From: Hysterium pulicare CBS 123377 | Lineage: Eukaryota > Ascomycota > Dothideomycetes > Hysteriales > Hysteriaceae | NCBI GenBank assembly: GCA_000467715.1 | Contig: AJFK01000464.1 | Span: 62,001 to 126,000 of the forward strand | Direction: 5' to 3' | DNA: 64,000 nt | Shown here: positions 44,255 to 54,367 of the stretch, in pieces | Numbering within the stretch: the first letter of the stretch is position 1 | Layout of the letters: each line of letters opens with the position of its first letter | Made by a program: the position numbers and the translations under genes | Notes under the pieces: model-generated | Database searches by the model: none | Told to the model about the DNA's origin: nothing | The model's input: only the letters and a program-made list of their open reading frames with translations

Positions 44255-44825
44255 TGGTTTTGATGGTCTTGGGATTTTTTAAATGCGTGATGGGTTGACT
44301 GGCATTTGGGATGGGATGATGATGATGCTATGAAATGAGAGAAGCAATTAGAGTCTTGGGTAAAGGAATGAGAGGATCATGCCAGCTGCAAACATGTTTC
44401 CGAGCGTTGCCATGCCCTCTCAGACTTCCGAAAGAATGGGGCATGAATCGCGAACTCGGCGAGCTCGGAATGTAAGCCAGGACCCATTTCATTCTTACCA
44501 ATGTATCACTAGGACAATATTTTCTTTACCGTTTTGCAGACCTCGGATGTTGCGAGCGGAATTTTGTATGGCTGAAAGACGATTGTTCTAGTCAGGGATG
44601 GTTTCCAACCCCATGGGGCTTCCCCACAATCTTCGCCACCACTACTTCCGAACCCTCGGAACCTTGGAGACGCCAACGATTCCGCAAATCAGGTTGGTGG
44701 TAATAGCATGTCCAAGCACAAAGAAATGATAAACTCGACCGAACCCCTGGGTCCCGATGATATCTCACAAACCCCTCCGACTGTGACACCGCGCTTTGGG
44801 CAGTCGACGGAAGCCTTCCTTCATC
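44255..44825. promoter_or_regulatory. Divergent promoter, aldolase / sugar porter
   Basis: 571 bp between head-to-head starts. CGAACTCGGCGAGCTCGGAA near 44450 contains CGG half-sites that could bind a Zn2Cys6 protein. An open frame from 44708 looks protein-like but its phase does not fit the downstream exon, so it is taken as leader. Confidence 0.45.
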
Positions 44826-46539
44826 ATGGCTGGGGGCAATGGCAAGAATGTGATGAGTTTCAGTCATCTGAAGAGTATGTTCGTCCACAGTTTCTGGCTT
44901 TCGATGGGGATGAAAGGGACTGACGACTGTAGATAACACCAATGCGTTGTGGTGGAAAGAGCCATGTCTCCGGATGAACGTTCTCCACTGCATCGGTCTC
45001 TACTTCTGCGTCTTCTATCTCGGATACGATGCATCGCTTCTCAACGGTCTTCAAGCAATGCCGCAATGGAAGAAATATTTCAATTCTCCGACCGTAAGCG
45101 CGCTCTTCAAAGCGTTGCATCCATCTCAAAATGATTAATTCAACTAGGGCAATGAACTCGGTCTCATCTCCGCCAGTCTGTTCCTCCCCGCCATCGTAAC
45201 CCCGTATTTCAGCTCTGCCGTCAACAGCAGATGGGGTCGTAAAGCTTCCTTGGCTATTGGCTCTCTGCTCTTGATACTGGGCGCCTTCATCAATGCTTTC
45301 GCCACCAACACGGGCATGTTCGTTGCGGGACGAGTCCTCGTCGGTGGAGCCGGTCCATTCGGTAAAATCACCGCTGTCGCCCTCCTGCAAGAGATTGCCC
45401 ATCCTCGCCTCCGCCCAATCCTCGCAAGCAGCTTTTACTGCAATTACTATTTTGGGTCCATCGCTGCTGCTTGGTTCTGCTTCGGCTCGCTCCGATGGGG
45501 CGACGACGACATGTGGTCTTGGCGTGCCCCATGTCTTTTCCAAGTCATGGCACCATCGGTCGTGCTTGTCTTCCTTTTCATTATTCCAGAGTCGCCCCGC
45601 TGGTTGATCCACCATGGACAGAAAGAAAAGGCCATTGCGATCCTTGCCAAGTATCACGCAGCAGGCGACGCGGAGGATGAACTCGTAAAGTACGAATACA
45701 ACGAAATCTGTCTTGCGATCCAACTGGAAGAAGAGAACCAGCAAACACGCTTCATCGATTTCCTCAAGACTCCCGGGAATAGAAGAAGATTGCTTGTCTT
45801 AGTCACCATGGCCACAGGAACGAACTGGGCCGGCAGCGGCATCATATCGTACTACCTAGCACCCGTGCTCAAACTAGCCGGCATAACAAACGCAACCCAA
45901 GTATCCGGAATCAACGGCGGTCTCGCAGTCTGGAATCTCATCCTGGCCTACTGCGGCTCGCTCAACGCCGAGCGCGCCGGCCGAAGAGTCCTCTGGCTCA
46001 CGTCCACAGCCGGAATGCTCGTCTCCTTCATCATCATGACCGGACTCTCGGGCTCCTTCGCCCAAACCGCCAGCCACGCCGTCGGCATCGCCATCGTCCC
46101 TTTCCTCTTCATCTACTACGGTTTCTACGATATAGGATGGACGCCTCTCCCCTTTTCGTACGGCGCCGAAATCCTCCCGTACCATATGCGACTGAAGGGT
46201 CTCTCTATCTTACTCAGTGTGCAGAGTGTAGCGCAGGCGTTCAACCAGTGGGTTAATCCAGTGGCTCTGAGTCATATTTCTTGGAAGTATTATATTGTTT
46301 ATATCGTATTGCTGGTGCTTTATCTTATCTTGATTTTCTTCTTCTTCCCCGAGACGAGGAGGTTGACGATTGAGGAGGTTAGTGTTATTTTTGATACGGG
46401 GAGGTTGGGCTCGGCGAGTTTGGCTACGGCGGAGTTTAGGCAGGCGAAGGTGGGGGAGGGGGAGGAGGGGGAGGACGTGCGGAGAGGGAGTGTGGATAAG
46501 CATGCGGAGTATAGGGTTGAGAATGCGCGGACGGTGTAG
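44826..46539 (+). CDS. MFS sugar porter (lactose permease/hexose transporter-like)
   Basis: Three exons, 44826-44874, 44933-45093 and 45148-46539, 533 residues. The start at 44826 was chosen because only its phase joins to NNTNALWWKEPCLRMNVLHC. Twelve hydrophobic segments are visible. Sugar-porter signatures are GYDASLLNGLQA in helix 1, RWGRKASLAIGS (loop 2-3), IPESPRWLIHHGQKEKA after helix 6, RAGRRVLWL (loop 8-9) and FFPETRRLTIEEV after helix 12. It should import a mono- or disaccharide or a sugar acid by proton symport at the plasma membrane. It is head to head with the aldolase, supporting a role in uptake of the cluster substrate. The C-terminal tail is Glu/Gly/Arg-rich and cytosolic. Confidence 0.92.
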
Positions 46540-46787
46540 ATAGGTGATGTATCAATGCCATTCCATGGTTTAATGTTTCCAATACCTTGATCGTTTTGCT
46601 TCTGCGTCTCCCTTAGAAATGGAGTATAGGAAGAAGGAGTGTGATCTTAGCTAGCACGTAGGTAAAGTTTGAATAGGGGTACTTGAAGTCAAACTCCATA
46701 GCTATGAAGGAAGGTCTCGTTACATCGCCCTCGGATGACAATGATAACACGCATGAGCTACAAAACACGGAGCTGCCCCAGTATCCA

Positions 46788-47550
46788 TCAAGCCTGCTGC
46801 CTCACAACATTCCCCAGTTGCAAATGAAACTCGGCGGGTGTGGTCCCCGCAAACGAGCTTCGCCCTAGAATGACACCCTGGATCCAATTCCGCACACTTG
46901 CGATCAGCGGCGCGTTTGCAACCTGCGCATCGATATCCCCATCTGTCAGCGGATACGCCTCGGTGGGCTTCTCGACCCGTTGGGCCGGCGACACAAGGCT
47001 CGTAATCTGCGCGTGTGGAACGCCCGCATTGCCGTGTGCGGCGCCTTGGTGGGCGCTGGCGAAGTCGATTCGAAGGTCGATCTTCCAGTCGCCGGCATCG
47101 TTGGCCGCGTTGGAGTTGACGCACCAAAGCTCCCAACGGAATGTTGGCGACCCTGGGTTGGCGACTAGGAAAGCCTGCAAATGAAGGGGTAAGCTAGGGT
47201 TTGTCGGATAGAACGGGATTGCGGGTAGGCTGGGTTGACTTTTGAAGCTCCTAGGGGTATGTGAAAGGTAAGTTCGGTCTCCCCTTCCAGGTTAGGCGTT
47301 GCAACTCGAAACTCGCTTCCTATATAACTCGAAGGATAACCTCTTCCTTCGTATGTCAAAGGTCTCAGTATTGGCTCACGCCCATTCTCTACCATCTAGG
47401 CACAGGGATAGAAAGAAAGGAGCTACTTGCGTTAAGAGCGGTGATCGTTCCGGGGAGCAAGCCAGACCGCACAAACTGGCCGCTGGGCACAATCAGGAAA
47501 TGTATGAACGAGGAGAAGGGGAAGAGTTACTTGGGGAGTTGGTTCGCCAT
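46788..47550 (-). CDS. Hypothetical protein, exon structure partly resolved
   Basis: The two downstream exons are clear: 47174-46788 encodes AFLVANPGSPTFRWELWCVN onward to the end, and an upstream exon ending at 47240 encodes GRGYPSSYIGSEFRVATPNL and LTFHIPLGASK; the 65-nt intron 47175-47239 joins them in frame. A possible first exon begins with ATG at 47550 (MANQLP) and continues, after a 49-nt intron, with NGQFVRSGLLPGTITALNAS; its joint to the middle exon could not be resolved. No signal peptide, membrane segment or known motif is seen. Protein-like composition (Trp, Asp, aromatic residues) argues for real coding. Function unknown. Confidence 0.5.
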
Positions 47551-47585
47551 TACTAACTACCAGATTTTCTCAGGAGGAAACGAAA

Positions 47586-48122
47586 TTATGGTCTGATAAG
47601 GTTTTGATGTTGGAACAAAATGGAATCAAAGTAAAGTCTTCCTCGTGTGTAGAGTTGATCGACTGTCAAAAGGAATAAATTTTGCTTAGGACGACTATTT
47701 TCTTTGTATGTCGAGAAAGAGCGGGCAAACAAAGAGCAGAAGGTCCGCTGTCCTAGTTTGAGAAGGTCGACGAGGAACTGTCTAGAGAAACCAACGACGT
47801 ACCCGTTCCCATACGAGTCAGAAACATTGAGAATCTGGCCAGATCTGCTCAACATTCGAGAGTCGTTTTGCTTCAGCTGCTCCTGTAGAAAGCCATGATC
47901 GTGATGAAGCGGTCTGGATTGATGCGAAGCGTTCACAAAGGCTGCAGGAGTAGTTGCGTTCGGACTACAGCATGTGAGCAACATTGTGGCTTGTGTTAGC
48001 AAGCTGTGTAACAGCGGATGCGGAAGTTTTGTGGAGGGTCTTGACGCGAACGTTTCTGTGGCTTGCCTGAGGCGGAGGAGGAAGTGTTTGTGGATATCTG
48101 CTTGCAGCTGAAAAGTTAACAT
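47586..48122 (-). CDS. Possible hypothetical ORF or upstream exon
   Basis: An open frame of 178 codons with an internal ATG at 47984 reads MLLTCCSPNATTPAAFVNAS and later QILNVSDSYGNGYVVGFSRQ. It could be an upstream exon of the gene at 46788-47550 or a separate small gene. No family recognised. The C-terminal half has less coding character. Confidence 0.25.
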   Translation of the reverse strand: MLTFQLQADIHKHFLLRLRQATETFASRPSTKLPHPLLHSLLTQATMLLTCCSPNATTPAAFVNASHQSRPLHHDHGFLQEQLKQNDSRMLSRSGQILNVSDSYGNGYVVGFSRQFLVDLLKLGQRTFCSLFARSFSTYKENSRPKQNLFLLTVDQLYTRGRLYFDSILFQHQNLIRP

Positions 48123-48741
48123 GTCACGGCGAAGGCGATGTGATATACTGCAAATCGAACAAAGTCTAATGCAGATGGCTGCAGTTTAGTATGTGGTGGA
48201 GAAGATGGGCACTAGGATCGGCTCGCAGCGTCAGTCGCGCCGCTAAAGCAAGAGTCGGGATCAAGCTCGAAAGGGAACGAGCTTAACTGGAATAGGAACA
48301 GCGGTTCTATTCGCGCTATTGAGATGATGCCAAAACGCCACCATACCTTAACGTCCACCACCGCTCTGTGGAGACATACGCATGCCTATCTCACCGCCGT
48401 CTGGAGATAGGATGCACACCACATTGTTTGTTTGCATGCTAACCTGAAGATAGTATCGGCAAGCTATAATCACCGCGCCCTCGCTAGCACAGGTCACCTG
48501 CAGGGGAAGACGACGATCCAGTGCAGCCGGATTGTTCCGATTAAAACTCTTTCAGTGGGGTTGGCAAAGTACGTTCTATCTGCAGAACCTTTTCATTGAT
48601 GCATTCTTGCCTCTGAGCCAAGAATTTAGTGCCATCTCTCAGCCAGCCATCAAGCGGGGAGTTTCTCCTGCGTCAAAGAAAGTCTCGGACCAAGTGTACC
48701 GATGCATCAATACTTTCCTAGGCTCAACAAAGCATGATCTG
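48123..48741. other. Intergenic, no gene seen
   Basis: About 620 bp. A short plus-strand frame at 48532-48777 overlaps the 3' end of the next gene and is not called. Otherwise nothing recognised. Confidence 0.35.
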
Positions 48742-50352
48742 CTATTTTGGAGCCGACTTGCGTTGCGGAGCAGCTAGCTTCTTTCCCATCAGTCCCAGCA
48801 AAGTGAGCTGTGAGTCGTTCCTGGGTGGTATGAAAACCCTTCCGCTTGGCGCATCCAGACTAATCTGATCGAAACCCACCACTGAATTGCTGGCTTCAGG
48901 TCCGATCTTGCAGCCAAACAAGGTTGCAGTGCCGCCTTTCTTGCGTGTTTCTTCGAGGCCGGCACCGATGCTCTTGAATAGCTGTTTATCTGTCTCGATG
49001 GTGACGGATACCATGTAGCCTAGCAGAACGTGTGTGACCAAAACGAGTGGGTCGTACAAGTCGTCAGATGCATCAGGGCGAAGTTTCGGGTAGATCTCAG
49101 CAACCGCTGGGAGGTCCCTACGTAAGGGCGGTTAGCAAGACGTGTCGCTTCACACTGTATGCACGACGCTGACGTACCATGACGGATCAGGATTCAGGGA
49201 GAAGACTCTAGCATCAGACGCTTCCAAAGTTACCACGACAGTAGATGAACTGTCATTCACGCTCAGCTGTAGATCGAGCCCGTGCGAGTTCTTCGGATCA
49301 TCTGGCCCTTTCGCTGTGAACAGTGGCAGACTAGGGAGAACCTTCTGCTGCATGACTGGACTAGTAAAACCAATTCCGGTCCAGTCTCGTCTCGCATCTG
49401 CCGCATTGTTCTTTGCGGAAAAGCGAAGTCGGAAGGGTTTGTTATTAGGATTCCCGTGGTTTAGTATCCAACTGTGGACCAGCGCACTAAAAGTGGCATC
49501 AATAACATATCTTGGCTCATATTTGACATCTGAGGGTTGCGTCACGGCTGCAGGACCACCGCCGTCCATTTCTTGTATTGTGGCCTGGCGAGTAGACGTT
49601 GGCATGTTGTATCTGTTGGAGGCACGTTAGCCTCGAATTACACCCTCACTACGTCCCAACGTACGGTGTCTTGGGGGTCTCCAAAAATGCCTTGTTCAAG
49701 CGCTGCTTGTCCCGCCAAAGCGAGTCCGCTTGGGTTCCATAGTAGACGCTGGAAGCGTCCGCAACGTTCTGGGCAGCAGAACCTATCTGTTCTTGCAACG
49801 ATCGATACGGCTCGCAGAATTCCTGAACCCACTGCTCGAACTCCATTTTCCCAAAGTCGGGATCTTGCTCGTATTGCTTAAAAGCTTTCTTCCTCTGAGT
49901 CAAGAACTCATCGGTCAATCTAGCGAGTTCTTTGTTAGCCTCAGTGAGTTCAGCTCGAGCCGCCGGATCCTTTCTGCCGGGGGGCTGCATAGAAGTTAAT
50001 GAGTGTTGGTTTAGAATGACGAAGAGCATACCGTCTCTACTCCCATCAAATATCGTAGCAAGCGCTGCGAGTAGCTCAGCTTTGGGATGAACACTGGGCT
50101 ATCCAATGGAAGCAGAAGATCACCAAGACGGAAAAGATCGTGATTGACAATCGACTGTTCCAGGGTTGTGCCAATGGAGATACCGGTACTCGTCAATGGT
50201 GCAGTGTAGATACGGACATCGTTGTTCTTTGCCTGGTCCGAAAAGGGGAAGAATGCCTTCAGCTCATTGGCGTACGCATGCCATAGGTCAACATCTGCCA
50301 CTGTTGGCTTCGTAGCGACTACAGGCTCGGAAGCCCCTGAAATGCTCGTCAT
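48742..50352 (-). CDS. Unrecognised family, divergent paralogue A
   Basis: Four exons, 50352-50032, 49984-49665, 49612-49178 and 49117-48742, 483 residues. Introns of 47, 52 and 60 nt restore the frame. The N-terminus reads DLWHAYANELKAFFPFSD, IYTAPLTSTGISIGTTLEQS and PLDSPVFIPKLSYSQRLLRY. A helical middle (ARAELTEANKELARLTDEFL onward) precedes an all-beta-looking stretch with WILNHGNPNNKPFRLRFSAK, then PSWDLPAVAEIYPKL, a hydrophobic VLVTHVLLGYMVSVTIE, GGTATLFGCKIGPEAS, FDQISLDAPSGRVFIPPRND and LLGLMGKKL. Each block has a counterpart in the same order in the gene at 51623. No signal peptide is visible. I do not recognise the family and assign no function. Confidence 0.85.
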
Positions 50353-50434
50353 TGTCGTAGGTTGGGGGAGATTCAAATTCGAACTGGTTGCATTCGACCG
50401 CCTAATGCATTCTACAATCGGACTCGAGGGTCAT

Positions 50435-50443
50435 TTTTTATAG
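50435..50443 (-). promoter_or_regulatory. TATA box of paralogue A
   Basis: CTATAAAAAA on the minus strand, ~85 bp before the ATG at 50352. Confidence 0.55.
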
Positions 50444-51496
50444 TGGTATCCAGATCCTCTTGGGCCTAGATACCCAAAGCTCGACCCCTGTTGGTAATAC
50501 CCGCATCCAGAACGGATACGTAAACCATATGCGTGAAGCTATACCCGGCGTGGTTATGGACGATGGGTATGGTCAAATTCCCCCACACCGCCTTCACGAC
50601 GTGGGATGAGGTCTGCAGGTCACCCGCGTACCGCTTGCGACTGGACAAAAGCCGTGGAGTTGATTCATTCCAATTGAGGTTAGAGCAACTCGGTGGCGTC
50701 GGTTGTCTTTCTCTTTCTCTCAAATCCGCCAACAACAATGGTTCAATTGCACTGCGGGAGGTATGGTCGATAGCAGGCTTAGCTGAAACATGTCATGCTG
50801 CATCGAGCTTCTACTGTAACAGTTGTCAAGAATCGGAGCGGCCGACTATCTACCAAACCGAGAACAGTTGTAACTGACGGAAACGGCAAGAACTATCTGC
50901 ATTCGCAACGCATGCCAAGATTACTTATACACTCGAGTGGAGCATGTATCAGAAGGCTCTACCAATTTGTGTTCGTCAACTCAAACCATTTATGAAGAGG
51001 TGTGGATCTCAGCTCACAGCGGCTATTCATAATCTCGCCACTATGTTCTCATCGGACGGCTACGCTTCAGCAAGCCTCGGCCCTCAACAAGTGTTCAGAA
51101 CGCAAGCCTCGACCGGCCTTCAGGAGGCAAGGTTCAATCGTATTCAGGATGCTTCATGTGAGACCCACCGCTGAGCAGATAAGAGACCAAGAAGTCAAGA
51201 CTCAACAAAGGCTTGGGGACACAGTAACTCACATTGACACCGCGGCATACATAATTATAGGAGCTGCATGTGCGGTACACGCATGTGCTTGATGTGAGAA
51301 GGTGCAGATTCTTCACTTAAGATCGTTAATGCTTACGCGATTCAGTTACTTCAGCTTAAAGTCTCATGCATCTTTATGGCTGACTGAAGTCCCCACACAT
51401 CACGCCGGCTGCAAAACCCTTTTGCGACTTCGCTATCACGAGGAACTGAGCCCTGGTATGTGCTGAATCGGAAGATGTTTCAAACGGATGCTCATC

Positions 51497-51505
51497 TATA
51501 TAAAG
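51497..51505 (+). promoter_or_regulatory. TATA box of paralogue B
   Basis: TATATAAAG ~120 bp before the ATG at 51623, followed by an A/C-rich ATG-free leader. Confidence 0.65.
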
Positions 51506-51622
51506 GGTCGGATCGACCTGGTAATTTATCCTCATCACCCCAACACTGACAACATACCTCACCATCTTCACTACAAAACAAGTCCTTTTGACTCAACGCA
51601 CAAAGCCTTTTCAACCACTATC

Positions 51623-53220
51623 ATGACTCAACAAGCCGACAAGGATCTCTGGAAGGCGTATGGCATCCAGCTCAAAAACACGGTGTTCCAATCAAGCGAC
51701 TTGGGCAAAGATGACTGCTTCTACATTGCACCGCTCTCCTCTGCTGGTATCGCTGCTGGCAAGAACATCAATGAGCAAATCAAGAATCAGGGTGTCTATG
51801 TTGTTGCTGACACACTGTTGGATCCTGATTCCCCTGTGTTTGTGCCATCTCATCGGAGCTACTTTGATCTTTGCAAACTGTGAGTTAACGCATGATCCGA
51901 TGCCCTTGTGAATGGAAAAGCGCTAATCTCGAGAATCAGTTACTGCACAAATGTTCAATTGGTGTGTCATCCCTTTCAAAGTCTCATATCGGTTGGACAC
52001 CTAGGCAGCATGCTGACTGAAGAACATAGAACTCTGACAACAATATTGGCGCTCAAGTAGTCTTCAACGACGCGCAAGCAGAGGCACAGAAAGCTTCAGC
52101 TTTCTTCAGCAAGACCAAGAACGACGCCCTGGCTGCTTGGAAGGATGAAAAGACTAATGGTTTGACTACCGACGACTTCTGGACGTGGGTAGCCAGCAAT
52201 TACCCTATGTTAGCCCAGGCTCAGAACGCCAATAATGGCGCTGCCGCAAAGGCTGCTGCTGCAGCTTCAGCTATTGCTGGACCAGCGGCAGCGCAGATTG
52301 GCCAGTACTTGTCAAATATAACTCTTGCCGAAAGCACAAATCCTTCCCCTGGGTAAGTTCTACCAGTTCAGTTCGTTGGTGCCGCGACTGACAACCCAAC
52401 AGCTTCAACATGAAGTGCTCTCCCATGTCGGCCAATCAGATTGCGGCCCAACAAGCTGGGAACGACGCTGGATCGTACCTGAGTCCTGCGTACAATATCA
52501 GTTCTTCCTATTCCCAGACCGTTGACAACTGGATTGCTACTTATTCGCAAAACTTGAAGACTCCGACGTCATTCACGTTCTCAACCAGCGATTCATCTAA
52601 TCAAAGCTGGGAAAAACTCGGTTTCAAGGAGACATCCGTGCGAGTTGACGGGTCTTATTGCCTCTTCTTCCGCGCCACCTATCAACAGAATGGTCAGACC
52701 GTGACCAGAGAGGTCAGTGCAGCGGAAGCAGGCTCGTCGCTGTCGGTCACAGTCACTTGCACCGGATTCGGCACCTATACTCTCAATCCCGGCCAGAAAT
52801 GGTAAGTCCCTGCAAGGTGATTTAGGATGTAGCTAACGAAGAGCCAGGAATCCTGCTTCGCTCTTCGGCATGAAGCTGAAGGACAATGCGCCCGATGTGC
52901 TCAAGAAGGGCAATGCCTTTGCCACTCAGGCCGTGCTTGCCTATGGCGTCGGTATGAGTATCTCCATGTCGTCCAGCACAGCAAGCAAGATTTCGGACTA
53001 CATGTCCGAGGCAAACAAATACGGTGGCTCGGCCTCTGTCTTTGGCTTCAATATTGGCCTGGGCGGCGACGTCTCGACTTCAAATACGTCCACAACGAAC
53101 TTTGACCAGGTTAAGAGCGCAAGCTCTGGTACCACGATCAATATTCCGCCAGCCAACAATGCCTACCCAACACTGCTTGCCATCATTGGACAGAAGCTTC
53201 CAAGCCCGGCTTCAGCTTGA
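51623..53220 (+). CDS. Unrecognised family, divergent paralogue B
   Basis: Five exons, 51623-51879, 51940-51961, 52030-52352, 52403-52801 and 52848-53220, 457 residues. It opens MTQQADKDLWKAYGIQLKN, then FYIAPLSSAGIAAGKNINEQ and LLDPDSPVFVPSHRSYFDLC. The middle has an Ala-rich helix (AAAKAAAAASAIAGPAAAQI). The later part has TPTSFTFSTSDSSNQSWEKL, GTYTLNPGQKWNPASLFGMK, AFATQAVLAYGVGMSISMSS, GGSASVFGFNIGLGGD and FDQVKSASSGTTINIPPANN with LLAIIGQKL near the end. The C-terminal Gly/Ser/Thr-rich beta pattern alternates hydrophobic and small residues. No signal peptide or clear transmembrane helix. Block order matches paralogue A. No known function. Confidence 0.88.
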
Positions 53221-54367
53221 GGGGTGATCGAAGTTCGAGAACCTGATTCAAGTCCGTGCTTGAGTACTATGTTTTGTCGTGATTCGCGGAGCTGGAATGA
53301 GGGATCGCATTGAGGGAAAACATGGAAAGCTGGTTTTCGTTGCGGAATGTTCTTTAACTGAGTCGCTCTTTTGCAAAATTCTCCTCGGACGTAGTCCTCT
53401 TCTAGATATTTGGGTAGTCCAATCTATCAAGTCAGTTGTCCAAATCGCCTGGAAGTATTGAGCATGCTTGATTAGCCACCCTTGTAAAGTTTATAGGCTA
53501 CACAACTTAAAGCCTAAGTATCCTGCCTCTAGCATAACAAGAGTGTGCAAGACGCTCTTCTTCAGAAGAACGTAAGAGATGAATAATAGACCTGTTAACA
53601 AACAAGCAGTCCAACTCTATAAGCATTAGCTTATCTAGAAGCTACTAAGCTGTATATAATGTATTGTTAAAGTCTTATAAAGGATGAACCGGAGTTAAGT
53701 ATACAGCTACGCACTTACCAATTTTGCCAAAAAAAATGAAGAAAGATAGAAAGTGCCTTTTGTAGGTATTCGCAAGCGGTTACTGAACCAAAGCAAGCTT
53801 TAAAAATAAAAAGGTCAAAAACATACAACAGCTGGTATTCGCTGCTGGTCACCCACGCAACTACTAATCAGCCGGTTAACTGCTTAAGTAAGCAAGAGCG
53901 AACGGGGTTGCCTGTTTTCAGTTACCTGTGGCCGTATGTGAGAGTACGAGGTCAAAATTTTCATTAATATATGTGGGCTTTATGTGGCGTGCCAAGGCGA
54001 GATAAGACAAGATGAGATGAGATAAGGGATCTGGAACAAATTGTCTGGCAAGAGGAGTGCTTTCACATATAAATATGAGAGGAGATTGGGTTTGATAGGT
54101 ATAGTTTGATGGTGTTTTTGGAATTATTCATTTGGATGAGAGGGTATACATGGTCGCTCTCTTTCTATTTTGTAAATGGTGCGGTGGCATGATGCATGCC
54201 ATTTCCAGGCATATTGGACCGCTTCTCAGTCTCATTCCGGAGACTCGATCCTGCATATGCTAACCATACTCCAGTTTCCGGCCTCTATACCACGTTATGC
54301 AATTCATCCCATAGAAGCCTCACCCCAAAGAATGCTTAAACCCCAACCCAGCACCCCTCTCTCACAA
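53221..54367. other. Intergenic between convergent genes, 1.15 kb
   Basis: 3' flanks of paralogue B and RAD26. The centre (53.5-53.9 kb) is A/T-rich and may hold an old repeat remnant, but no ends or coding motif are seen. A run of GATAAGA/GATGAGA-like repeats lies near 54000-54030. Confidence 0.35.

Larger units (their letters stand above)
50353..51622. promoter_or_regulatory. Divergent promoter of the paralogue pair
   Basis: 1270 bp between head-to-head paralogues, each with its own TATA box near the gene. Small open frames in it lack conservation with anything recognised. The arrangement fits an inverted duplication with possible shared control. Confidence 0.5.

Noticed and set aside
44708-44923. 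Plus-strand frame with TPRFGQSTEAFLHHGWGQW as N-terminus of the sugar porter
   Set aside because: Its phase cannot join the next exon without a stop; the ATG at 44826 in another frame joins cleanly.
46840-47184. Plus-strand frame antisense to the 46.8-47.5 kb hypothetical gene
   Set aside because: The minus-strand reading has an exact intron joint and better composition.
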